A stretch of 64,000 nucleotides of DNA, from positions 62,001 through 126,000 of the forward strand of contig JANQQF010000070.1 of the NCBI GenBank assembly GCA_028285035.1. The letters run 5' to 3'. This document shows, piece after piece, positions 44,923 to 52,788 of the stretch (the first letter of the stretch is position 1; every line of letters begins with the position of its first letter). Source of the DNA: Phycisphaerae bacterium. Lineage in GTDB: Bacteria; Chloroflexota; Anaerolineae; 4572-78; J111. The notes under the pieces were generated by a model. It searched no databases. It was given only the letters and a program-made list of their open reading frames with translations, and was not told where the DNA came from. The translations under genes were made by a program, and so were the position numbers.

Positions 44923-46191
44923 TTAGCGCTGATCGATCGGAACATAAGATCGAGCGGTTTCGCCAACATAGATTTGACGGGGGCGATTGATACGACCTTT
45001 TGGATCCTCCCACATCTCTTTCCATTGAGCAATCCAGCCCGGTAATCGCCCCAACGCAAACATCACAGTAAACATTTCCGTGGGAATACCCATTGCCCGA
45101 TAGAGGATACCGCTATAAAAGTCGACATTGGGGTAGAGGTTTCGCTTGACAAAATATTCATCCTTCAAGGTGACTTCCTCCAAATTTTTGGCTACCTCCA
45201 ATAACGGATCATCAATCCCCAAATCGCTTAGCACTTCATCAGCCATTGACTTCAAAATTCTGGCCCGAGGATCAAAATTTTTATACACACGATGACCAAA
45301 ACCCATCAGCCGAAAATCAGAATTCTTATCCTTTGCTAAATCGATATATTTCTGATAATTTTGCCCATCATCCCGAATCATACGGAGCATCTCAATTACG
45401 GCTTGGTTAGCCCCACCATGTAATGGCCCCCACAAGGCACAAATCCCAGCCGCAATCGAGGCAAATAAATTAACCCGACTACTACCTGCAATACGAATAG
45501 TCGAGGTGCTACAATTTTGCTCGTGATCTGCGTGAAGGACAAGAAGTAGATTTAAGGCTCGCTCTAGAACGTTCGGTACATGGTAAGGTTCGGCGGGGAC
45601 CGCAAACATCATATGTAAAAAATCCCCTGTATAGCTTAGGTCATTACGAGGGTAAATGTAAGGTTGTCCAATCGATTTCTTGTAAGAGAACGCAGCAATC
45701 GTCTTCATTTTAGCCAGAAGGCGAATAATGTTGAGGTCTATATCCTCTGCTATGTTAGGATAGTAGGTGGCCAAAGCAACAGTCATTGCGGCCAAAATAG
45801 GCATTGGGTGGGCTGTTGAGGGGTAGCCTTCAAAAAACTTTTTCATATCCTCGTGGATGAGGCTATGATAGGTTAAATCGTGGGAAAAATCCGCAAATTG
45901 TTGGGCACTTGGTAATTCTCCATAAATCACCAGATAACACACTTCAACAAAGTTGGCCGACTCAGCCAATTCTTGAATATCATACCCACGATACCTCAGA
46001 ATACCTTCTTCGCCATTGATAAAGGTGATGGCACTTTGACAAGACCCCGTGTTACCATAGCCTGGATCAAGCGTAATCGCCCCACTAGTATTTCGTAATC
46101 GACTTATATCCACACCCACTTCACCTTCAGAACCAACTGTGACCGGCAGGTCATACTCCTGTCCATCCAGAAACAATTTAGCTGTACTCAC
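44923..46191 (-). CDS. gltA: Citrate synthase
   Basis: A 422-residue type II-like bacterial citrate synthase that joins acetyl-CoA and oxaloacetate in the TCA cycle. The catalytic parts are visible: LHADHEQNCSTSTIR, ALWGPLHGGANQAVI with the first active His, and MGFGHRVYKNFDPRA with the second His, then Asp in the VDFYSGILYRAMG region. Length about 420, with the N-terminal beta domain. Transcript end is the UUCG hairpin 157 bases downstream. Confidence 0.95.
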   Translation of the reverse strand: MSTAKLFLDGQEYDLPVTVGSEGEVGVDISRLRNTSGAITLDPGYGNTGSCQSAITFINGEEGILRYRGYDIQELAESANFVEVCYLVIYGELPSAQQFADFSHDLTYHSLIHEDMKKFFEGYPSTAHPMPILAAMTVALATYYPNIAEDIDLNIIRLLAKMKTIAAFSYKKSIGQPYIYPRNDLSYTGDFLHMMFAVPAEPYHVPNVLERALNLLLVLHADHEQNCSTSTIRIAGSSRVNLFASIAAGICALWGPLHGGANQAVIEMLRMIRDDGQNYQKYIDLAKDKNSDFRLMGFGHRVYKNFDPRARILKSMADEVLSDLGIDDPLLEVAKNLEEVTLKDEYFVKRNLYPNVDFYSGILYRAMGIPTEMFTVMFALGRLPGWIAQWKEMWEDPKGRINRPRQIYVGETARSYVPIDQR

Positions 46192-46495
46192 TTTATACTC
46201 CTATGATGTTTATTATTTGCTCACCCCCATTATATACATTCAGGTCAAGAACGGGAATTGGCAGAGGTCAAATCAAACACTCGGCAAAAATTGAACTTTG
46301 CTGACTCAATGAGAAACAATAGAATAAAATCAGCCTGAGTTTATAGGGTAGGGGTCATCGCTTGCCAACAACGGGCTAGAAGCCCATGTCACAAAACTAA
46401 TACAAAAAAATCAGCGAGCAGTAAACTTCTGAAAAAAGTCAAACTTGGCCCTCGCCCTCTATTTGAGAGTAAGGGGTACCGTCAAAGGAGAAATA
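46192..46495. other. 304-base intergenic region, divergent promoters expected
   Basis: Holds the start regions of citrate synthase (-) and a nitroreductase (+). I see no gene. A small hairpin, GGGCT-AGA-AGCCC, lies at about 46374-46386. No operator stands out. Confidence 0.4.
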
Positions 46496-47176
46496 ATGAT
46501 TGTTAGTGAAGCTATTATGAACCGCATTTCGATACGAGCGTTTTTGGATAAACCTGTCCCCAAGGAAACGATCGTCAAAATTCTTGAAACGGCTAAATAT
46601 GCGCCATCGGGAGGGAATTTACAGCCGTGGAAGGTTTATGTGGTGGCGGGGGCTGCTCGCGATGAGTTGATCCGACGGGTTGAGGAGAAGCGCAAGACCC
46701 ACAAACGTGGGGAAGGCTTTGAATACCACGTCTATCCTCCTGACCTCAAGGAGCCTTATGATAGCCGCCGTTTTAAGTGTGGGGAAGATATGTACGGGAC
46801 CATGGGCATTAAGCGTGAGGACAAAAAGGCCCGGGTGGCCCATTTTATCCGAAACTACCAATTCTTTGATGCCCCAGTTGGTCTTATCTTCACCATAGAC
46901 CGCCAAATGGAGTGGGGACAGTGGGCTGATCTTGGTATGTTTATCCAAAATGTGATGCTTCTTGCTAAAGAGCACGGTCTCGACACTTGCGCTCAAGAAT
47001 CGTGGGCCGGCTGGCATCAAACACTCACCGGATTTCTTGATATTCCTGATCACGATATGGTCTTCTGTGGCATGGCCCTGGGTTATGTCAACCCTGATGC
47101 GCCTGTAAATAGTCTACGTACCGAACGTGCTGCACTCGATGAGTTCGCAACACTTGTCGGATTTGAGGCAGAATAA
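46496..47176 (+). CDS. Nitroreductase-family FMN oxidoreductase
   Basis: A 226-residue nitroreductase: NRISIRAFLDKPVPKETIVKI, TAKYAPSGGNLQPW and the C-terminal GMALGYVNPDAPVNSLRTER. It resembles nitrobenzoate/nitrophenol reductases. ATG 46496 with AAAGGAG at 46484-46490 is favoured over an upstream in-frame start at 46445. Third nitroreductase-fold gene in this window. Physiological substrate unknown. Confidence 0.87.
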   Translation: MIVSEAIMNRISIRAFLDKPVPKETIVKILETAKYAPSGGNLQPWKVYVVAGAARDELIRRVEEKRKTHKRGEGFEYHVYPPDLKEPYDSRRFKCGEDMYGTMGIKREDKKARVAHFIRNYQFFDAPVGLIFTIDRQMEWGQWADLGMFIQNVMLLAKEHGLDTCAQESWAGWHQTLTGFLDIPDHDMVFCGMALGYVNPDAPVNSLRTERAALDEFATLVGFEAE

Positions 47177-47327
47177 CCCTTCGCATATTTCCTTAAACAA
47201 ATCCTTAGCATTCTCTCAGGTTAGATTAAGGCTATTCTCATTCTAATTCTATATCTCTATAACTGTTGTAAATTTACTTGGGCCTCATTAAAGTGACTAG
47301 GTCCTAGCCATCAGTTAAGGAGAAAAG

Positions 47328-48209
47328 ATGCGTAACCGCACAATTTTATTTACATTTTTGGTATTATTTGGTCTATTGTTGACAGCTTGTGGATCAGCTC
47401 AATCGGAAACGGTGACCGTTGTCGAAACGGTTGTTGTTGAAAAAGAAGTTGAAGTTGAAAAAGAAGTTGAAAAAATAGTTACTGTCGAAGTAACCAGAGT
47501 CCCCGAAGAAGCTGCGCCAGCTGAAGAGGAGGCAGCGGCCGAAGAAATGGCCGAGGAAGAAGAGGCAATGGCAGATGATGCGGCTGAACCAGAACCGACC
47601 GCCGAAATTATCGAAATTGAAGAGGGAATGAGTGAAGAGGCTGAACCTGAAGAAATGGCTTCGGCTGGGCCGCAAACCTTCCAAATCGTTCAAGAGCAGT
47701 CCCAAGCGCGATTTTATATCGACGAGGTTCTCTTTGGCAATGATGTGACTGTAGAGGGGATCACCTCACTGGTGACCGGCGAAATTCAAATTGATCCAGC
47801 TAATCCTACAGACACCACGATCAGTGCCATCCAAATCGATGCTCGTGATTTAATCACAGATGAAGATCGTCGCAACAACGCGATTCGCCGCCGCGTGCTC
47901 TTGTCTGAACAGGACCAATACCAATTTATCACCTTCGCACCCACGGCTATCGAAGGTTTACCTGACAGTGTTGCCGTTGGTGACACCTTTGAATTCATGG
48001 TTACGGGTGATCTAACTATCATTGATACAACAAAATCCGAAACCTTCACAATGAATGTGACCGTCAACTCTGAAAGTGAAATCGCAGGCCTCGGCACAAC
48101 CACCGTCCTCTATCCTGATTACGGCATCTCTATTCCGGAAGTGCCAATTGTAGCCAGCGTTGAGGATGAGGTTCGTTTGGAAATTGAGTTTGTGGCCGTC
48201 GCGCAGTAA
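47328..48209 (+). CDS. YceI-domain lipoprotein with acidic linker
   Basis: A 293-residue lipoprotein: signal peptide with lipobox LLTAC (Cys near residue 21), then a charged, partly repetitive linker (VEKEVEVEKEVEK, then Glu/Ala-rich to about residue 110), then a YceI-like lipocalin domain (FQIVQEQSQARFYIDEVLFG to the end) that binds isoprenoid or other lipids. ATG with AAGGAG upstream. The VEKEVE linker is frequent in Chloroflexota lipoproteins, by my recollection. Confidence 0.85.
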   Translation: MRNRTILFTFLVLFGLLLTACGSAQSETVTVVETVVVEKEVEVEKEVEKIVTVEVTRVPEEAAPAEEEAAAEEMAEEEEAMADDAAEPEPTAEIIEIEEGMSEEAEPEEMASAGPQTFQIVQEQSQARFYIDEVLFGNDVTVEGITSLVTGEIQIDPANPTDTTISAIQIDARDLITDEDRRNNAIRRRVLLSEQDQYQFITFAPTAIEGLPDSVAVGDTFEFMVTGDLTIIDTTKSETFTMNVTVNSESEIAGLGTTTVLYPDYGISIPEVPIVASVEDEVRLEIEFVAVAQ

Positions 48210-48263
48210 TTATCAGGTTTTTTGACTTCTTTTCACTGCAAGGCCGAATATTAGTCACGTGAC

Positions 48264-49046
48264 CTAAAAATACAGATGGACATCGCCAAAGCCATTATCA
48301 AACCGGGCGATAAAATGATCGCCGGGTTGGGTGGCTTCGAGACGGACAAATGAGCCGGATAGGATGACCTGTCCGGGTTCGAAAGTGATGTCGAACTCGG
48401 ACAATTTATTGGCGAGCCAAATGACCGCATTGATGGGATTACCCAATACAGCAGACGCCACCCCCGTCGAGATAACCTCGCCATTTTTGATGATACTACC
48501 AACCACATTACGAATATCAATGTCCTCTAAACGCATCGGGTTGCCCCCCAAAATCACAGCCCCACACGAAGCTAAGTCAGCGATGGTATCGACAACCCCC
48601 ACCCGATTGGAGAGGCGGCGGTCAACCAATTCGATTGAGGGCAGGACAAAATCAGTCGCCCGAATCACGTCCGCTGCATTCACTCGTGGCCCACGTAACT
48701 GTTTTTTCATCACAAAGGCAATCTCAATTTCAACAAAGGGCTCAAAGAAATCATCCTGATTGATGATAGCCCCCTCATTAATAAAGAAACTATCAAGCAG
48801 AATACCAAAATCAGGCTCGTAAAAGCCAACTAATTCCTGCATCGCTTTTGATGTTAACCCAACTTTATACCCCTTAATTTGGGCACCCTCAGCCAAATAG
48901 CGATCCACAAAAATTTGCTGTATCCGATAGGAGTCTTCGATTTCCATCTCAGGAAAAGTTTCCTTGAGCGACGGAATTTTTTCACGGCTCCCGTGCGCCT
49001 GACGCAGTAAGTCGGCGGCTTTTTGGCGATCTGTTTGAGATAACAT
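48264..49046 (-). CDS. 2-keto-4-pentenoate / 2-oxohept-4-ene-dioate hydratase family
   Basis: A 260-residue enzyme of the HpaH/MhpD family, which adds water to 2-oxo-4-enoates in aromatic degradation. The sequence has YKVGLTSKAMQELVG, FVEIEIAFVMKKQLRG with the metal-binding Glu pair, and the GFGDVHLYF end. I chose ATG 49046 after GGGAG; an upstream start at 49154 adds 36 residues unlike the family. No ring-cleavage genes are in the window, so substrate is open. Confidence 0.85.
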   Translation of the reverse strand: MLSQTDRQKAADLLRQAHGSREKIPSLKETFPEMEIEDSYRIQQIFVDRYLAEGAQIKGYKVGLTSKAMQELVGFYEPDFGILLDSFFINEGAIINQDDFFEPFVEIEIAFVMKKQLRGPRVNAADVIRATDFVLPSIELVDRRLSNRVGVVDTIADLASCGAVILGGNPMRLEDIDIRNVVGSIIKNGEVISTGVASAVLGNPINAVIWLANKLSEFDITFEPGQVILSGSFVRLEATQPGDHFIARFDNGFGDVHLYF

Positions 49047-49234
49047 TGTATAATTACTCCCAGAATTAAGATCAAGATTTAGCCTGAGGATTATCTCCCA
49101 ATTCAAAAGATGTGGCAACTGTTCCTGCTCACGCTTGGGGGCAATTCTTTTCATAGAATTTACCCAATCATTAATATCCGAGTATCATAGCAACTATTCT
49201 TAGACTTCTCTAATGGGGTAGAAACGAGGCGATA

Positions 49235-50200
49235 ATGACAAAAGAACATTTCTTGATTACTGGCGCAATGGGTTGTATTGGGGCCTGGGTCGTTCGCAAT
49301 CTCATTCAAACTGGCGCATCTGCTACTATTTTTGATTTAGGCACAGATAAACAGCGACTGGAGCTAATCATGTCTCCCGAAGAAGTGGGGCAAGTCAACT
49401 TCGTGCATGATGACATTACAAAAACGAAAATTGTTAAAGACACCGTTTCAGCCCACGGCATTACGCACCTCATCCATTTGGCCGCCCTACAGGTTCCTTT
49501 TTGCAAAGCCAATCCACCACTTGGGGCGGCGGTCAATGTTGTAGGAACTGTTAATATATTTGAAGCGGCCAAAGAAGCTGGCATAAAGCACGTCGTCTAC
49601 GCCAGCAGCGCGGCCGTATATGGGGAGAAAGCGGAGTACAATCATCGTTTGTTACCCCATGACGCACCCTTAAATCCTCAAACCCATTATGGCGTTTTTA
49701 AGCAGGCGAACGAAGGTACAGCTCGAATTTATTGGCTGGATGATGGTATTGGCAGTATTGGGTTACGGCCTTACACTTTATATGGCCCTGGCCGCGATCA
49801 AGGGATGACCTCAACGCCGACAAAAGCGATGTTGGCTGCGGCGAAAGGCGAGGCATATCACATTTCATTCGGTGGCTATTGTGGGTTTCAATACGCCGAT
49901 GATGTAGCCAAAATTTTTATCAAAGCGGCTCGGACCCCGATTGAAGGCGCAGAAGTATTCAACCTGCAGGGAGCTGTCGCCCATATGGATGACGTCGTGG
50001 CAGCCATTGAAACGGCAGAGCCAGGGGCAAAAGGGCGAATCACCCATGAGGGAACGCCACTTGCCTTACCCGATGGGCTTGAAGATAAAGGGCTACGTGC
50101 TGTCTTGGGCAATTTACCTGATACGCCACTCACGGATGGGGTGTCTCAAACGATTAGTCACTTCAAACAAGCCTTAGCCGATGGCCGTTTGAGCTACTGA
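49235..50200 (+). CDS. NAD-dependent epimerase/dehydratase
   Basis: A 321-residue extended short-chain dehydrogenase. The Rossmann motif is TGAMGCIGAW near the N-terminus, the active Tyr and Lys are in THYGVFKQ, and ASSAAVYGE holds the Ser. Starts a run of three genes: epimerase, LarA-like racemase (100 bases on) and aminotransferase. Such enzymes act on sugar or hydroxy-acid substrates. The pathway is not identified. Confidence 0.87.
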   Translation: MTKEHFLITGAMGCIGAWVVRNLIQTGASATIFDLGTDKQRLELIMSPEEVGQVNFVHDDITKTKIVKDTVSAHGITHLIHLAALQVPFCKANPPLGAAVNVVGTVNIFEAAKEAGIKHVVYASSAAVYGEKAEYNHRLLPHDAPLNPQTHYGVFKQANEGTARIYWLDDGIGSIGLRPYTLYGPGRDQGMTSTPTKAMLAAAKGEAYHISFGGYCGFQYADDVAKIFIKAARTPIEGAEVFNLQGAVAHMDDVVAAIETAEPGAKGRITHEGTPLALPDGLEDKGLRAVLGNLPDTPLTDGVSQTISHFKQALADGRLSY

Positions 50201-50300
50201 TCCAGACGTAACTTTCTAAACTCTTCAAGATGGTCCCTGGAACAAGGAATCGTGTTTAGTTTTCTATGTCCGGGTCAGCAACAATGAAAGGATAAAACCG

Positions 50301-51566
50301 ATGCAAATCCATCTTCAATATGGGACACAAGGCCTTGATGTTACGGTTCCGTTTTCAAATGTAACCGTATTACGTCCACAATTTATTCCGGGTCTTGATC
50401 AGGAACAAGCACGTTTTCAGGAAGCCGTTCGGCATCCCATCCAAGCGCCTCCGTTAGCGCAAACGATCAAGGCCGAGGACACGGTTGCCGTGGTTATTGC
50501 CGACATCACCCGTGCCTTGCCTTCTGATCGTTTATTGCCCTGGTTATTTGCGGAATTAAATCATGTGCCTGCCAAAAATTTCACGGTCATCATTGGAACA
50601 GGTACCCATCGCGCCTGCACCCCTACCGAAATAGAGCAGATGGTTGGGTCTGATATTGCCAAAAATTATCGTGTGATCAACCACAGCGCCTATGATGATG
50701 ATACCTTAGAAACAGTCGGCACACTCGCTGGCGGGCACGGTTCGCTAAAAATGAACAAGGCCTATGTGCAGGCTGATAAACGCATCATCATTGGTTTTAT
50801 CGAACCCCACTTTATGGCTGGCTACTCTGGCGGCTATAAGGCCGTTTTTCCTGGCGTAGCAGGCATCAAAGCCATTATGCATTACCATCGAGCGGAGGCG
50901 ATTGGGCATCCTAATAGCACGTGGGGGGTGTTAGAAGATAACCCGACCCAGGATCAAATTCGGCACTATGGATCGGTTGTGCCCGTTGATTTTTGTATCA
51001 ATGTCACCTTGAACAACAAACATGAAATTACCCGTTACTTCTGTGGTGATGTCCTGGCTGCCCATGCCGAGGGGTGTGCTTTTGCAAAAGAGACGGCGAT
51101 GGTCGCCTGTGAACAGGCCTTCCCCCTGATTGTCACCACTAATAGTGGTTATCCACTGGACCAGAATTTGTATCAGGCGGTCAAAGGCATGTGCGCAGCC
51201 GCTGAGGTTGTTACAGATGGAGGTGTGATTGCCACAGCCGCCCGTTGCAATGATGGTTTCCCCGATCACGGCAATTTTACCCAACTGTTACTTGATCACG
51301 ACTCCCCCGAGGCATTGCTCAAAACAGTTTATGAGCCTGGCTTTCATATGCTGGATCAATGGCAAGCTCAGAAGCTGGCTCAGGTACAGCTAAAAGCCAA
51401 AGTTGGCCTCTATAGTGAAATTTCAGAAGCAGAAGTGGCAAAAGTACGTTTGGAGCCAATCAGTGATATGCATGATTATTTGCAGCAGAAATACACTGAA
51501 TTTGGCGATGATGTCCCCATCGCAATTCTACCTGAAGGCCCCATGACCATTCCGTATTTAGCCTAA
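50301..51566 (+). CDS. Nickel-pincer LarA-like racemase/epimerase
   Basis: A 421-residue lactate-racemase family protein. LarA carries a nickel-pincer nucleotide bound to a Lys. The needed residues line up: IADITRALP, GTGTHR, His170 in EPHFMAGYSGGYK, and Lys180 as the cofactor-linking residue with the same 10-residue spacing as in the Lactiplantibacillus enzyme (His174, Lys184), and IMHYHRAE. Whether lactate or another 2-hydroxy acid is the substrate cannot be read. LarB, LarC and LarE genes for cofactor synthesis are not in the window. Ten bases upstream of an aminotransferase. Confidence 0.87.
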   Translation: MQIHLQYGTQGLDVTVPFSNVTVLRPQFIPGLDQEQARFQEAVRHPIQAPPLAQTIKAEDTVAVVIADITRALPSDRLLPWLFAELNHVPAKNFTVIIGTGTHRACTPTEIEQMVGSDIAKNYRVINHSAYDDDTLETVGTLAGGHGSLKMNKAYVQADKRIIIGFIEPHFMAGYSGGYKAVFPGVAGIKAIMHYHRAEAIGHPNSTWGVLEDNPTQDQIRHYGSVVPVDFCINVTLNNKHEITRYFCGDVLAAHAEGCAFAKETAMVACEQAFPLIVTTNSGYPLDQNLYQAVKGMCAAAEVVTDGGVIATAARCNDGFPDHGNFTQLLLDHDSPEALLKTVYEPGFHMLDQWQAQKLAQVQLKAKVGLYSEISEAEVAKVRLEPISDMHDYLQQKYTEFGDDVPIAILPEGPMTIPYLA

Positions 51567-51576
51567 GGACCATTTT

Positions 51577-52740
51577 ATGACGCACTTACTCACGCCCGGT
51601 CGTGCCGCTATCGCTGATCTACAACCAAGCCTTATCAGAAAACTTGGCAATCTAGCCCCCACCCTCACCGATATTATCCCTTTATGGTATGGGGAGCCTG
51701 ACTTGCCAACGCCCCAGTTTATTCGAGAGGCAGCCATCGAATCGCTCAATCAGGGGCAAACCTTTTATCAAGCAAACTTAGGCATTCCGCCATTACGTGA
51801 AGCGATAGCTGGCTACACGAATAACCAGTATGGTACTCATCTGGAAAAGAAGAATATTGTTGTCACCAGTTCAGGCTTGTCAGCGCTAGCAATTGCTTCA
51901 CAATGTATCGTCAACCAAGGCGACACAATCGTCACCCACGGACCTATGTGGCCCAACCTCCCTTCCATTCAGTCGATTCTTGGGGCCAAGGTGGTTCGGA
52001 TTCCACTTCGGCTGAAAGAACATCGCTGGCAACTTGATCTGGATGAGTTGTTCGCAGCTTGTACACCAGAAACAACAATGATGCTCATCAACTCCCCATC
52101 AAACCCAACAGGGTGGATGCTAACTAACGATGAACAACAACAGATACTTGATTTTTGCCGGGACCGTAATCTGTGGTTGGTGGCCGATGAGGTTTACAAT
52201 CGTCTCACCTACAATATCCCCTATGCGCCAAGTTTTGTAGACAAAATCACTGAAGACGATCGCGTATTAATCGTTAACAGTTTCTCTAAAACCTGGTCGA
52301 TGACAGGCTGGCGCTTGGGTTGGTTGACCATTCCCCGCGCAATGCAGACGACATTTGAAATGTTAGTGGAGTACAATTTTTCGTGCGTGCTGGAGCCTAC
52401 ACAATGGGCAGGGGTTCGAGCGATTGAGCGGGGGGAGGCGTTTGTGGCTGAGTCGGTGGCCCGATATAAGACAGCCCGTGATTGCCTGTTAGAACGTTTG
52501 GCTGAATTTCCTCGCATCACCTGCCAGCCGCCAGAAGCGACCTTTTACGCTTGGCTGGCCGTTGAAGGGATGGATGACAGCTTTGCCTTTGCGGAGCAGT
52601 GTTTGCTTGAACATCGAGTGGGCTTGGCACCTGGGGTTGCCTTCGGCCCCGAAGGTGAAGGTCATCTCAGAATATGCTTTGCCGCTGAACCCGAGGTGAT
52701 TCATGAAGCGGTTGATCGACTAGCTCCTATGCTAAGATAA
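51577..52740 (+). CDS. Class I/II PLP-dependent aminotransferase
   Basis: A 387-residue fold-type I aminotransferase. The motifs are MMLINSPSNPTGWML, LVADEVYNRLTY with PLP-binding Asp and Tyr, and NSFSKTWSMTGWRLGW with the PLP Lys. It would transfer an amino group to a 2-oxo acid. Ten bases after the LarA-like gene; a 2-hydroxy to 2-oxo to 2-amino acid route together with the epimerase gene is a reasonable guess, but a guess. Confidence 0.9.
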   Translation: MTHLLTPGRAAIADLQPSLIRKLGNLAPTLTDIIPLWYGEPDLPTPQFIREAAIESLNQGQTFYQANLGIPPLREAIAGYTNNQYGTHLEKKNIVVTSSGLSALAIASQCIVNQGDTIVTHGPMWPNLPSIQSILGAKVVRIPLRLKEHRWQLDLDELFAACTPETTMMLINSPSNPTGWMLTNDEQQQILDFCRDRNLWLVADEVYNRLTYNIPYAPSFVDKITEDDRVLIVNSFSKTWSMTGWRLGWLTIPRAMQTTFEMLVEYNFSCVLEPTQWAGVRAIERGEAFVAESVARYKTARDCLLERLAEFPRITCQPPEATFYAWLAVEGMDDSFAFAEQCLLEHRVGLAPGVAFGPEGEGHLRICFAAEPEVIHEAVDRLAPMLR

Positions 52741-52788
52741 GTTTGATAGCAATTTGACCAAACAAGCAGGTTCGACGAAGATTATGAT

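Noticed and set aside
47394..47705. Phe/Asn-rich minus-strand frame
   Set aside because: Complement of the Glu-rich linker of the YceI lipoprotein; composition is a by-product.
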